Shown here: positions 1 to 8,279 of the stretch, in pieces | Position numbering within the stretch: the first letter of the stretch is position 1 | Layout of the letters: each line of letters starts with the position of its first letter | Assembly: GCA_046732855.1 (NCBI GenBank) | Contig: JBKPNX010000175.1 | Coordinates: forward strand, 1 to 17,175 | Source of the DNA: JBKPNX01 sp046732855 | GTDB lineage: Bacteria > Pseudomonadota > Alphaproteobacteria > Geminicoccales > Geminicoccaceae | Reading direction: 5' to 3' | Length of the DNA: 17,175 nucleotides | The notes under the pieces: model-generated | The model's database searches: none | Told to the model about the DNA's origin: nothing | Seen by the model: the letters and a program-made list of their open reading frames with translations, nothing else | Program-made: the position numbers and the translations under genes

Positions 1-1
1 G

Positions 2-424
2 CAGACCGCCGCCAAAGAGCCCGCCGCCGAAGGGGCCGCGCCGGCTGGCGCCGCGCCATCGGGCGGTGCCGGCGGGGTCGCCGCCCTGCTCGCCCACGCC
101 GACCCCGGGGCGGGCGCCAAGGACGCCAGAAAATGCGCCGCCTGCCACAACTTCGAGGAGGGCGGTCCGGCGAAGATCGGCCCGCCGCTCTGGGGCGTGA
201 TCGGCCGGGACATCGCCTCGATCGAGGGGTTCGCCTACTCCGATGCGCTGACCGGAAAGGAAGGCGCCTGGGACTACCAGAAGCTCGACGCCTTCCTCGC
301 CGAGCCGAGGGGCTGGGCGCCGGGCACCAAGATGGCGTTCCCCGGCGTCAAGAAGCCCGAGGAGCGCGCCGACGTGATCCTCTATCTGCGCTCGCTCTCG
401 CACGACCCCGCGCCGCTGCCGTGA
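2..424 (+). CDS. Class I cytochrome c, C-terminal part (5' end outside window)
   Basis: This is the 3' part of a cytochrome c gene, read in frame 2 from the window edge to the TGA at 422-424. The visible protein begins with an Ala/Pro/Gly-rich stretch that looks like a flexible linker. It is followed by a compact haem domain. The haem-binding motif C-A-A-C-H is encoded at 134-148, and the likely distal Met ligand lies in GTKMAFPG. The end, ADVILYLRSLS, is the usual C-terminal helix of mitochondrial-type class I cytochromes c. A low-complexity linker before such a domain suggests a membrane-anchored periplasmic electron carrier of the CycM/c552 type. The anchor would be upstream and is not visible. 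The next gene starts 28 nt downstream on the same strand, so the two may be co-transcribed. The family call is firm; the CycM subtype is inferred. Confidence 0.85.
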   Translation, partial: QTAAKEPAAEGAAPAGAAPSGGAGGVAALLAHADPGAGAKDARKCAACHNFEEGGPAKIGPPLWGVIGRDIASIEGFAYSDALTGKEGAWDYQKLDAFLAEPRGWAPGTKMAFPGVKKPEERADVILYLRSLSHDPAPLP

Positions 425-452
425 CCGGCCGCCGGGCCGCGGGGCGGCGCGA

Positions 453-1247
453 ATGACCGGAGGCAACGAACCGGCCGCAGAGCTCGTGGCGTTCGCCCTG
501 CGGCTGGCGGACGCGGCGGGCGCCGTGGTACGCAGATACTATCGGGCGCCGCTCGCGGTCGAGAGCAAAGCCGACGCCAGCCCGGTGACCGCGGCCGACC
601 GCGAGGCGGAGCAGGTCCTGCGGGCGATGATCCGCGCGGCCTATCCCGAGCACGGCATCGAAGGCGAGGAGTTCGCGGGCGAGCGTCTGGATGCCGAGTT
701 CGTGTGGACCCTCGATCCGATCGACGGCACCAAGTCGTTCGTGATCGGCCGTCCGCTGTTCGGCACGCTGATCGCGCTGACCCGGGCGGAACGCCCCATC
801 CTGGGCGTGATCGACCAATGCATTCTCGGCGAGCGCTGGCTCGGCGCGGCGGGTCGGGGCAGCACCTGGAATGACCGCCCGATCCGCGTGCGCGCCTGTC
901 CCGCGCTCGCTCAGGCGGTGCTGTCGGTGACCTCGCCGCAGATGTTCAGCGCTGTCGAGCGCGCCGCCATCGCCCGCCTGGAGAGCGCCGTCCGCTTTCC
1001 GGTCTATGGCGGCGACTGCTACGCGTACGGCCTGCTCGCGATGGGCCTGATCGATCTGATCGTCGAGGCGGACCTGGACGTGCACGACTTCATGGCGCTG
1101 GTGCCGGTGATCGAGGGCGCGGGCGGTCTGGTCACCGACTGGCAGGGCGCTGCCCTGAGCTCACGCTCGGACGGTCGGATCGTCGCCGCCGGCGATCCGA
1201 GAGTGCACGAGAGCGCCTTGCAGTTGCTGAAGGCAACCAGCCATTAA
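453..1247 (+). CDS. hisN: Inositol monophosphatase-family phosphatase, HisN-type histidinol-phosphatase
   Basis: This 264-aa protein belongs to the Mg-dependent, Li-sensitive phosphatase fold. The metal-binding motifs are visible in order: the Glu-Glu pair in GIEGEEF (residues 68-74), the DPIDGT motif (88-93), and a C-terminal Asp in VHDFMALVPVIEGAGG (Asp212). The sequence DPIDGTKSFVIGRPLFGTLIAL and the ending VPVIEGAGG are typical of the HisN group. That group hydrolyses L-histidinol phosphate to histidinol in the penultimate part of histidine synthesis in many alphaproteobacteria and actinobacteria. The length is normal for the family. The ATG at 453 is the only start that gives the expected N-terminal helix. 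No other his gene lies in the window, so a broader sugar- or inositol-phosphate phosphatase role cannot be excluded. Confidence 0.8.
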   Translation: MTGGNEPAAELVAFALRLADAAGAVVRRYYRAPLAVESKADASPVTAADREAEQVLRAMIRAAYPEHGIEGEEFAGERLDAEFVWTLDPIDGTKSFVIGRPLFGTLIALTRAERPILGVIDQCILGERWLGAAGRGSTWNDRPIRVRACPALAQAVLSVTSPQMFSAVERAAIARLESAVRFPVYGGDCYAYGLLAMGLIDLIVEADLDVHDFMALVPVIEGAGGLVTDWQGAALSSRSDGRIVAAGDPRVHESALQLLKATSH

Positions 1248-1332
1248 ACATCGGTCATCGATCTAGGATCGGTGGCACAGCGCCGCTATATTGCGACCGT
1301 AAGTTACGAACCGCGCCGGGGGCGCTTCGCCG

Positions 1333-3186
1333 ATGATGCGTTGCCACGTGCCGCTTTGCCTCGCCGTTGCGCTCGCTGTGGCGGTGCCGGCCTGGGCCCA
1401 GGAGGTGCAGCCCGCCCATGGCGTGGCGATGCACGGCGACCTCAAGTACGGCCCGGACTTCGACCATTTCGACTACGTCAATCCGAACGCGCCCAAAGGC
1501 GGCACGGTCACCTTCTCGGCGATCGGCACCTTCGACAGCTTCAATCCTTACATCATCAAGGGGGAGGCGGCTGTCGGGATCAGCTTGCTCTACGAGAGCC
1601 TGACCACGCAGTCGCTGGACGAGCCGTTCTCCGAGTACGGCCTGCTCGCCCAAAGCATCGAGATGCCGAAGGACCGCTCCTGGGTCGCGTTCACGCTCCG
1701 GCCCGAGGCGCGCTGGCAGGACGGTCAGCTGGTGACGGTCGAGGACGTGATCTGGAGCCTTGAGACGCTGAAAGAAAAAGGCGCGCCTTTCTATCGCTAC
1801 TACTACAAGAACGTAAAGACGGTCGAAGCGGCCGGAGAGCGCCGCGTCAAGTTCACCTTCGATCAGACCACCAATCGTGAGCTGCCGCTGATCATCGGCC
1901 AGCTGCCGATCCTGCCCAAGCACTATTTCGAGGGCCGCGAGTTCGACCGCACCACGCTCGAGCCGCCGCTCGGCAGCGGGCCCTATCGGATCAAATCGTT
2001 CGAGCCCGGGCGAACCGTGGTGTACGAGCGGGTCAAGGACTACTGGGGCGCCGATCTCCCGGTCAATCGCGGCTCCAACAACTTCGACGAGGTCCGCTAC
2101 GAATACTATCGTGACGCCAATGTCGCGATGGAAGCGTTCAAGGCCGGCGCCTACGACATCCGGCAGGAAAACAGCTCCAAATTCTGGGCGACCGCGTACG
2201 TCGGTCCGATGTTCGACGCCGGCCTGATCCACAAGGAGGAGATCCAGCATCAGCTGGGCACGGGCATGCAGGGCTTCGCGTTCAACCTGCGACGCCCGCT
2301 GTTCCAGGATCCCAAAGTGCGCCGGGCGCTGGCCTACGCGTTCGACTTCGAGTGGACCAACCGCACGATCATGTACGGCCAGTACGCGCGCACGCAGAGC
2401 TACTTCTCCAACACGGAGCTGGCCGCCCAGGGCCTGCCGGACGAGGCCGAGCTCGCGCTGCTCGAGCCATTCCGCGACCAGCTGCCCGAGGAGGTGTTCA
2501 CGCAGGCGTATCAGGCTCCCTCGGCCGAGGGCGAAGGCGGCTTCCGGCAGAACCTGCGCACCGCTCTGCAACTGCTGAACGAGGCTGGCTGGCAGGTCGA
2601 GGGCGGCAAGCTGGTCAATGCCCAAGGCCAGCCGTTCCGCTTCGAGATCCTGCTGGACGGGCCCTCGTTCGAGCGCCACACCCTGCCGTTCATCAAGAAC
2701 CTCGAGCGACTTGGCGTCGAGGCGACGCTGCGCACCGTCGATCCCGCGCAGTATCAGAATCGCATGGACGAGTTCGATTTCGACATGACCGTCGAAGCCT
2801 TCGGTCAGAGCCTGTCGCCGGGCAACGAGCAGCGGGATTACTGGGGTAGTGAGGCTGCCGAGATTCCCGGAAGTCGCAACGTGATCGGCATCAAGAACCC
2901 GGTGATCGATCACCTGATCGACAAGATCATCGAGGCGCCGACCCGCGAGGATCTGGTGACCGCGACCCGTGCTCTGGATCGGGTGCTGCTGTGGGGCCAC
3001 TATGTCATCCCCCACTGGCATACGCGATCGTTTCGGGTCGCTTACTGGGACAAGTTCGACCGACCGGACGCCAACCCGCCCTACGGCCTGCCCCTGTTCA
3101 GCTGGTGGGTCGATCCGGTCAGGGTCGCCGCGCTGGAGCAGCGCAAAGGGGCGCAAGGCGGCGCCAAGGCGGGGACGCTGGAGTAG
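1333..3186 (+). CDS. yejA: Peptide ABC transporter, periplasmic substrate-binding protein (YejA-like)
   Basis: This 617-aa protein is a family 5 (DppA/OppA class) extracellular solute-binding protein. It starts with a Sec signal peptide (M-M-R-C-H-V, a hydrophobic core, then A-W-A before QE). The mature part has the typical family opening HGDLKYGPDFDHFDYVNPNAPKGG and the conserved block DVIWSLETLKEKGAPFYRYYY. Its length is close to E. coli YejA (about 600 aa). It should capture peptides in the periplasm and deliver them to YejB/YejE; in enterobacteria this system imports microcin C and other peptides. Two ATGs stand in tandem at 1333 and 1336, with only a weak GGGGG-like ribosome site upstream. 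It is the first gene of the operon, 85 nt after hisN. A TATATT at 1287-1292 could be a -10 element, but I see no good -35. Confidence 0.9.
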   Translation: MMRCHVPLCLAVALAVAVPAWAQEVQPAHGVAMHGDLKYGPDFDHFDYVNPNAPKGGTVTFSAIGTFDSFNPYIIKGEAAVGISLLYESLTTQSLDEPFSEYGLLAQSIEMPKDRSWVAFTLRPEARWQDGQLVTVEDVIWSLETLKEKGAPFYRYYYKNVKTVEAAGERRVKFTFDQTTNRELPLIIGQLPILPKHYFEGREFDRTTLEPPLGSGPYRIKSFEPGRTVVYERVKDYWGADLPVNRGSNNFDEVRYEYYRDANVAMEAFKAGAYDIRQENSSKFWATAYVGPMFDAGLIHKEEIQHQLGTGMQGFAFNLRRPLFQDPKVRRALAYAFDFEWTNRTIMYGQYARTQSYFSNTELAAQGLPDEAELALLEPFRDQLPEEVFTQAYQAPSAEGEGGFRQNLRTALQLLNEAGWQVEGGKLVNAQGQPFRFEILLDGPSFERHTLPFIKNLERLGVEATLRTVDPAQYQNRMDEFDFDMTVEAFGQSLSPGNEQRDYWGSEAAEIPGSRNVIGIKNPVIDHLIDKIIEAPTREDLVTATRALDRVLLWGHYVIPHWHTRSFRVAYWDKFDRPDANPPYGLPLFSWWVDPVRVAALEQRKGAQGGAKAGTLE

Positions 3187-3198
3187 CGGGCGCCAGCC

Positions 3199-4314
3199 AT
3201 GCTGGCCTATATCGTCCGCCGCCTGCTGCTGATCGTCCCGACCCTGTTCGGCATCATGGTGATCAACTTCGCGGTCATCCAGACCGCGCCCGGCGGGCCG
3301 GTCGAGCAGTTGATCCAGCAGCTGACCAAGGGCAGCGCCGGCGCCGACGTCACCGCGCGGGTGAGCGGCACCGGCAGCGGCGATGTGGCGCGCGCGGCCG
3401 AGAGCCGCGGGAGCGCCGGCGCCGGGACCAGTCAGTATCGCGGCGCCCGTGGCCTCGACCCCGAGTTCGTCAAAGAGATCGAGCGGATGTACGGCTTCGA
3501 CAAGCCGATGTACGTACGCTTTTTCAAGATGATCGGACAATATCTGCGGTTCGATTTCGGCACCAGCTACTTCCGCGATCAGACGGTGGTCGACCTGGTG
3601 CTCGAGAAGATGCCGGTGTCGATCTCGATCGGCTTGTGGACCACGCTGCTCACCTACCTGATCTCGATCCCGCTCGGCATCCGCAAGGCGGTCCGGGACG
3701 GCTCGCGCTTCGACGTCTGGACCAGCGGCGTGATCATCGTCGGCAACGCCATCCCGGGCTTCCTGTTCGCCATCCTGCTGATCGTGCTGTTCGCTGGCGG
3801 CAGCTTCTTCGACTGGTTTCCGTTGCGCGGTCTGGTCTCGGACAATTGGGAGCAGCTGTCCTGGCCGGCGCGCATCGTCGACTATTTCTGGCACCTGACC
3901 CTGCCGCTGACCGCGCTGGTCATCGGCGCGTTCGCCGGCATGACCATGCTGACCAAGAACTCCTTCCTCGAGGAGATCAACAGGCAGTACGTGATGACCG
4001 CGCGCGCCAAGGGGTTGACCGAACGCCGGGTGCTGTATGGCCACGTGTTCCGCAATGCGATGCTGATCGTGATCGCCGGCTTCCCGGGCGCGTTCGTCGG
4101 CATCCTGTTCACCGGCGCCCTGATGATCGAGATCATCTTCTCGCTCGACGGCCTCGGGCTGTTGGGTTTCGAGGCGGCGCTCAAGCGCGATTACCCGGTG
4201 ATGTTCGCCTCGCTCTATTTCTTTGGGCTGCTCGGCCTCGTCATGCAGCTGATCTCCGACCTGACCTACGTGGCGATCGATCCGCGCATCGACTTCGAGT
4301 CGCGCGAGGTGTGA
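3199..4314 (+). CDS. yejB: Peptide ABC transporter permease, YejB-like
   Basis: This 371-aa inner-membrane permease opens with the DppB-type signature MLAYIVRRLLLIVPTLFGIMVINFAVIQ split over the first transmembrane helix (residues about 5-28). A periplasmic loop rich in Ser, Gly and Ala (about residues 50-85) follows. Then comes the conserved GLDPEFVKEIERMYGFDKPMY block and the five-helix BPD_transp_1 core. The cytoplasmic EAA coupling loop is visible as NRQYVMTARAKGLTERRVLYGH. It should form the translocation pore with YejE. It begins 12 nt after yejA and ends in a GTGA overlap or near-overlap with yejE, as expected for co-translated subunits. The low-complexity Ser/Gly/Ala insert is longer than I expect for the family, but it sits in a loop and should be tolerated. 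Confidence 0.92.
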   Translation: MLAYIVRRLLLIVPTLFGIMVINFAVIQTAPGGPVEQLIQQLTKGSAGADVTARVSGTGSGDVARAAESRGSAGAGTSQYRGARGLDPEFVKEIERMYGFDKPMYVRFFKMIGQYLRFDFGTSYFRDQTVVDLVLEKMPVSISIGLWTTLLTYLISIPLGIRKAVRDGSRFDVWTSGVIIVGNAIPGFLFAILLIVLFAGGSFFDWFPLRGLVSDNWEQLSWPARIVDYFWHLTLPLTALVIGAFAGMTMLTKNSFLEEINRQYVMTARAKGLTERRVLYGHVFRNAMLIVIAGFPGAFVGILFTGALMIEIIFSLDGLGLLGFEAALKRDYPVMFASLYFFGLLGLVMQLISDLTYVAIDPRIDFESREV

Positions 4315-4316
4315 GG

Positions 4317-5402
4317 GTGGCGACCATCGCCGCCGCGCCGCCGCGTGTCGCCCGCCAACGTCTGCTCGGGCTGCCGCTGCACCTCAATCCGGTCAACCAG
4401 CGCCGGCTCGCCAACTTCAAGGCGAATCGACGCGGCTACGTCTCGCTGCATGTGTTCCTGGTGCTGTTCGTGCTCAGCCTGTTCGCCGAGTGCATCGCCA
4501 ACGACAAGCCGTTTCTGATCTACTACGATGGCGGCATCTACCTGCCGTTCCTCACCGCCTACCCGGAGACTACGTTCGGCGGCGATTTCCCGACCGAAGC
4601 CGATTACAGCGACCCGTTCGTGGCCGAGCTGATCGAAGCACACGGCTGGATGCTGTGGCCGCCGATCCGCTACAGCTACGACACCGTGGTGCTCGATCTG
4701 CCCGGACCGGCGCCCTCGCCGCCGACGCGGCAGAACCTGCTCGGTACCGACGATCAGGCACGCGACGTGCTGGCACGGGTGATCTATGGCTTTCGCATCT
4801 CCGTCCTGTTCGGTCTGGCGCTGACCATTTTGAGCTCCGCGGTCGGGGTGCTCGCCGGTGCGGTGCAAGGCTATTTCGGCGGCTGGGTCGACCTCCTGTT
4901 CCAGCGCTTCATCGAGATCTGGACGTCGATGCCGACGCTGTTCCTGCTGATCATCCTCGCGAGCGTCGTGACGCCGAACTTCTGGTGGCTGCTCGGCCTG
5001 CTGCTGCTGTTCAGCTGGACCGCGCTGGTCGGCGTGGTGCGCGCGGAGTTTCTGCGCGCCCGCAACTTCGACTTCGTGCGCGCCGCCCGCGCGCTCGGGG
5101 TCGGGCACTTCACCATCATGCGCCGTCACATCCTGCCGAACGCCATGGTCGCGACGCTGACCTTCATGCCGTTCGTCCTGATCGGCGGCATCACCAGCCT
5201 GACCGGTCTGGATTTTCTCGGCTTCGGCCTGCCGCCGGGCTCGCCGTCGCTCGGCGAGCTGCTCGCCCAGGGCAAGAACAACCTGCAGGCGCCCTGGCTG
5301 GGCATCAGCGGCTTCACGGTCATGGCGGTGATGCTGTCGCTCCTGGTGTTCATCGGCGAGGCGGTGCGCGACGCCTTCGACCCGCGCAAGACGTTCCGCT
5401 GA
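4317..5402 (+). CDS. yejE: Peptide ABC transporter permease, YejE-like
   Basis: This is the second permease of the importer, 361 aa from the GTG at 4317. I prefer that GTG because GAGG at 4306-4309 lies 7 nt upstream. A second in-frame GTG at 4311 overlaps the yejB stop as GTGA and is an alternative. The protein has an N-terminal cytoplasmic segment with LNPVNQRRLANFKANRRGY, typical of YejE, and a first membrane helix at about 42-59. A long periplasmic region with repeated Tyr/Pro residues (about 65-130) follows. The core LLGTDDQARDVLARVIYGFR precedes four to five more helices. The EAA loop is at about 243-276 (RAEFLRARNFDFVRAARALG). It pairs with YejB in the membrane and couples to YejF. The length is slightly above E. 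coli YejE. Confidence 0.9.
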   Translation: MATIAAAPPRVARQRLLGLPLHLNPVNQRRLANFKANRRGYVSLHVFLVLFVLSLFAECIANDKPFLIYYDGGIYLPFLTAYPETTFGGDFPTEADYSDPFVAELIEAHGWMLWPPIRYSYDTVVLDLPGPAPSPPTRQNLLGTDDQARDVLARVIYGFRISVLFGLALTILSSAVGVLAGAVQGYFGGWVDLLFQRFIEIWTSMPTLFLLIILASVVTPNFWWLLGLLLLFSWTALVGVVRAEFLRARNFDFVRAARALGVGHFTIMRRHILPNAMVATLTFMPFVLIGGITSLTGLDFLGFGLPPGSPSLGELLAQGKNNLQAPWLGISGFTVMAVMLSLLVFIGEAVRDAFDPRKTFR

Positions 5403-5415
5403 ACGAGCGCGGGCG

Positions 5416-7038
5416 ATGGCTCTGGTCGAGGTCAAGGACCTCTCGGTCAACTTCAAGGTTGAAGGCGGCGTGCTCGAGGCGGTGCGCCACGTCACGTTCC
5501 ACATCGACCAGGGCGAGACGCTCGCGCTGGTCGGCGAGAGCGGCTCGGGCAAGTCGGTAACCGCGCTGTCGCTGCTCCAACTGCTGCCCTATCCCAAGGC
5601 GTCGCACCCGAGCGGCAGCATCCGCCTGGATGGCCGCGAGCTGATCGGCGCCGACGAGGCGACGCTGCGGCAGGTGCGCGGCGACCGCGTGGGCATCATC
5701 TTCCAGGAGCCGATGACCTCGCTCAATCCGCTGCACACCATCGACCGGCAGATCGGAGAGACCCTGATGCTGCATCGGGGCATGAGCAGGACGGCGGCGC
5801 GCGCACGCGCGCTCGAGCTGCTCCATCTCGTGCGCCTGCAGGAAGCCAAGGAACGCCTGCACGCCTATCCGCATCAGCTGTCCGGCGGTCAGCGCCAGCG
5901 GGTGATGATCGCAATGGCGCTCGCTAACGAGCCGGACCTCTTGATCGCCGATGAGCCGACCACCGCGCTCGACGTCACCATCCAGGCGCAGATTTTGAAG
6001 CTGCTCAAGGAGCTCCAGCAGCGCCTTGGCATGGCGATGCTGCTGATCACCCATGATCTCACGATCGTGCGCAAGGTCGCCGATCGGGTGTGCGTGATGA
6101 CCGACGGGCGAATCGTCGAGACCGGGGCGGTCGACGAGGTGTTCGACCGGCCGCGCCACGCCTACACCCGGCACCTGCTGGCGGCCGAGCCGAAGGGCAG
6201 GCCGCCCGCCCCCTCGCCGGATGCGCCGGTGGTCATGGCGGCGGAGCGGCTCAAGGTCCATTTCCCGATCCAGCGCGGCCTGCTGCGCCGCACGGTCGGC
6301 CATATCCGGGCGGTGGACGGCGTCGACCTCGACGTCCGGCGCGGCCAGACGGTCGGCGTGGTCGGCGAGAGCGGCTCCGGCAAGACCACGCTCGGTCTGG
6401 CGCTCCTGCGCCTGATCCGGAGCGACGGCGCGATCCGCTTCCATGACCAGGACATCCAGGGCTGGGCGTCGCGCCGCCTGCGCCCGCTGCGCCGGGACAT
6501 GCAGATCGTGTTCCAGGATCCATACGGCAGCCTGTCGCCGCGCATGTCCGTCGGCCAGATCGTCGAGGAGGGGCTGACGGTGCATGGCATCGGCAACGGT
6601 CGTGCGGACCGCCGCCGCCTGGTCGCCAAAGCGCTCGAGGAGGTCGGCCTCGATCCCGAAAGCCAGGACCGCTACCCGCACGAGTTCTCCGGCGGCCAGC
6701 GGCAACGGATCAGCATCGCCCGGGCTATCGTGCTCGAGCCGAGCTTCGTGGTGCTCGACGAGCCCACCTCCGCGCTCGACATGTCGGTCCAGGCCCAGAT
6801 CGTCGACCTGTTGCGCGACCTGCAGGCGCGACGCGGGCTGGCCTACATGTTCATCAGTCACGATCTGCGCGTGGTGCGCGCTCTGAGCGATCAGCTGGTG
6901 GTCATGCGCGACGGGCAGGTGGTCGAGCATGGTCTGGCGCAAGAGATTTTCGCGCGCCCGCAGCATCCCTACACCCGCGCCCTGATGGCAGCGGCTTTCA
7001 ACATTGAAGCCGTGGAAACCGAGTACGTGGCGACCTGA
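5416..7038 (+). CDS. yejF: Peptide ABC transporter ATP-binding protein with two nucleotide-binding domains, YejF-like
   Basis: This 540-aa cytoplasmic ATPase carries two complete ABC domains in one chain. Domain 1 has Walker A GESGSGKS (residues 40-47), signature LSGGQRQR (about 155-162) and Walker B LLIADEPTTALD (from about 175). Domain 2 has Walker A GESGSGKT (about 317-324), signature FSGGQRQR (about 423-430) and Walker B VVLDEPTSALD (from about 444). A switch His follows each Walker B (ITHD and ISHD). All catalytic positions appear intact, so both sites should hydrolyse ATP. The size matches fused DppD/DppF proteins of the YejF type. The gene starts 13 nt after yejE and completes a four-gene yejABEF set. 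No further gene follows for about 300 nt, so this is the likely end of the operon. Confidence 0.93.
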   Translation: MALVEVKDLSVNFKVEGGVLEAVRHVTFHIDQGETLALVGESGSGKSVTALSLLQLLPYPKASHPSGSIRLDGRELIGADEATLRQVRGDRVGIIFQEPMTSLNPLHTIDRQIGETLMLHRGMSRTAARARALELLHLVRLQEAKERLHAYPHQLSGGQRQRVMIAMALANEPDLLIADEPTTALDVTIQAQILKLLKELQQRLGMAMLLITHDLTIVRKVADRVCVMTDGRIVETGAVDEVFDRPRHAYTRHLLAAEPKGRPPAPSPDAPVVMAAERLKVHFPIQRGLLRRTVGHIRAVDGVDLDVRRGQTVGVVGESGSGKTTLGLALLRLIRSDGAIRFHDQDIQGWASRRLRPLRRDMQIVFQDPYGSLSPRMSVGQIVEEGLTVHGIGNGRADRRRLVAKALEEVGLDPESQDRYPHEFSGGQRQRISIARAIVLEPSFVVLDEPTSALDMSVQAQIVDLLRDLQARRGLAYMFISHDLRVVRALSDQLVVMRDGQVVEHGLAQEIFARPQHPYTRALMAAAFNIEAVETEYVAT

Positions 7039-7346
7039 CTCGCTGTTGCGCTGCAGCAAAGCCCGGGGCCACCTGCCAGATCTGGCGGCGCTGCAACGGC
7101 GCGCGCCTCCATCTTCGCCTGATGTACTGGTTTCGTTCCGACCATATCATCAACTGTCGCAACGGCGCTGCACAACGTAACTGCGCTGGATCGACTCTCA
7201 AGTGTGCGGAGGCGGCGCTGGCAACCGGTACCCGGCTGAGCGCGATCGCGCCAGAACGATAACGCCTCGTCGGGCTGTTGCTGTCGTGCCGGTCAGCAAC
7301 CGGCTATATGAGGGCCGGGCCATGTGCGCGGGCCGCGGAGGAGGCA
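7039..7346. other. 308-base noncoding gap between yejF and the sirtuin gene
   Basis: I find no convincing gene here. The reverse-frame ORFs lack recognisable motifs. Two symmetric elements stand out. One is a perfect 12-bp palindrome, GCCAGATCTGGC, at 7075-7086. The other is a 6-bp perfect stem, GCCGGT/ACCGGC, with a 5-nt loop at 7288-7304, just ahead of the sirtuin gene. The word GCAACCGG occurs both near 7219 and at 7296-7303. No clear sigma-70 promoter could be picked, although the region must hold the sirtuin promoter unless yejF reads through. Confidence 0.5.
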
Positions 7347-8075
7347 GTGGAGCGTAACCTAAGGCAAGGCTCGATCGTGGTGCTCACGGGCGCGGGCATC
7401 TCGGCCGAGTCGGGCCTGCCCACGTTCCGCGGCAGCGATGGCCTGTGGCTCGGCTGGCGGCTGGAGGACGTCGCCACGCCCGAGGCGTTCGCGCGCGATC
7501 CGGCCGTGGTTCAGCGCTTCTACGATCTGCGCCGTCGGCAGCTCCTGGCGCCGGAGATCGGGCTGAACCCGGCGCATCGCGCGCTGGCCAAACTCGAGCA
7601 ACGCTGGCCGGAGCCGGTCGTGATCGTGACCCAGAACATCGACGATTTGCACGAGCGGGCAGGCTCCGAAAATCTGCTCCATATGCACGGCGAGCTGCTC
7701 AAGGCACGCTGCACGGCCTGCGCGGCCGTGAGCCCCTGGCGTGACGATCTGGCCGCGCAACACCGCTGCCCGGCCTGCGGCGGCGCGGACGTGCTGCGGC
7801 CGCACGTCGTCTGGTTCGGCGAGATGCCGCTCGAGCTGGACGCGATCGACCAAGCGCTCGCGGCATGCGATCTGTTCATCGCGATCGGCACTTCGGGCCA
7901 GGTCTACCCCGCGGCCGGGTTCGTCGCGGAGGTCCGGCGCCAGGGTCGGGCGCATACCGTTGAGCTCAACCTCGAGCCGAGCGCCGTCGACAGCCTGTTC
8001 GCCGAGCGCCGCCGCGGCCCGGCGAGCGACGTGGTGCCGCGCTACGTCGATGACCTGCTCGCCGCCGTGTCCTGA
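7347..8075 (+). CDS. cobB: NAD-dependent protein deacylase, class III sirtuin (CobB-like)
   Basis: This sirtuin removes acyl groups from protein lysines, consuming NAD and releasing nicotinamide and O-acyl-ADP-ribose. Motifs in order, numbered from the GTG start, are GAGISAESGLPTFRG (NAD site, 15-29), TQNIDDLHERAG (95-106), the HMHGE block with catalytic His114, a four-cysteine zinc site (Cys122, Cys125, Cys141, Cys144) and GTSGQVYPAAGF. Tyr59 and Arg62 in FYDLRRR match the Y-x-x-R acyl-binding pair of class III sirtuins, so desuccinylase or demalonylase activity is predicted besides deacetylation. I chose GTG 7347 because GGAGGAGG (7337-7344) precedes it and it gives the usual 242-aa length. 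ATGs at 7308 and 7278 would add an unconserved N-terminus. It is followed by a hairpin and appears to be a single-gene unit. Confidence 0.88.
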   Translation: MERNLRQGSIVVLTGAGISAESGLPTFRGSDGLWLGWRLEDVATPEAFARDPAVVQRFYDLRRRQLLAPEIGLNPAHRALAKLEQRWPEPVVIVTQNIDDLHERAGSENLLHMHGELLKARCTACAAVSPWRDDLAAQHRCPACGGADVLRPHVVWFGEMPLELDAIDQALAACDLFIAIGTSGQVYPAAGFVAEVRRQGRAHTVELNLEPSAVDSLFAERRRGPASDVVPRYVDDLLAAVS

Positions 8076-8083
8076 GGCACCTG

Positions 8084-8126
8084 CCGGACCCGCTGCGGGC
8101 CGCGCCGTATCCCGCACGCGGTCCGG
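8084..8126 (+). terminator. Imperfect hairpin after the sirtuin gene
   Basis: The stem starts 8 nt after the sirtuin stop codon. The outer arms CCGGAC (8084-8089) and GTCCGG (8121-8126), middle arms CGC/GCG, and inner arms TGCGGG (8094-8099) and CCCGCA (8111-8116) stack into a roughly 15-bp imperfect stem with an 11-nt loop. No U-tract follows, so intrinsic termination is uncertain. The 3' arm GTCCGG can instead pair with CCGGAC at 8131-8136. Confidence 0.45.
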
Positions 8127-8279
8127 AGGGCCGGACGCAGAGGCGGCCGAACTGCCGGGCGTGGCATTATGGTCGACAAGGGCGGCGAGGCCGGCAGGCC
8201 GGCGCAGACGCGTCATCACGGCTCGCGCGAACGCTGCCCAGGCACGGCGCGCGGTGCTCGAACGGCGGAGCGCAACCGC

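Noticed and set aside
1273..1287. TGGCACAGCGCCGC upstream of yejA as a sigma-54 promoter
   Set aside because: The GG-to-GC distance is one base too short for sigma-54, and the -12 half is CGC rather than TTGC.
1255..4044. A 929-codon open frame on the minus strand opposite yejA and yejB
   Set aside because: It mirrors the strong third-position GC bias of the real genes, has no recognisable domain, and is rich in Arg, Asp, Gln and His as expected for antisense frames in high-GC DNA.
4266..7059. Long minus-strand frames opposite yejE and yejF
   Set aside because: Shadow frames of conserved ABC transporter genes; no motif, signal peptide or ribosome site.
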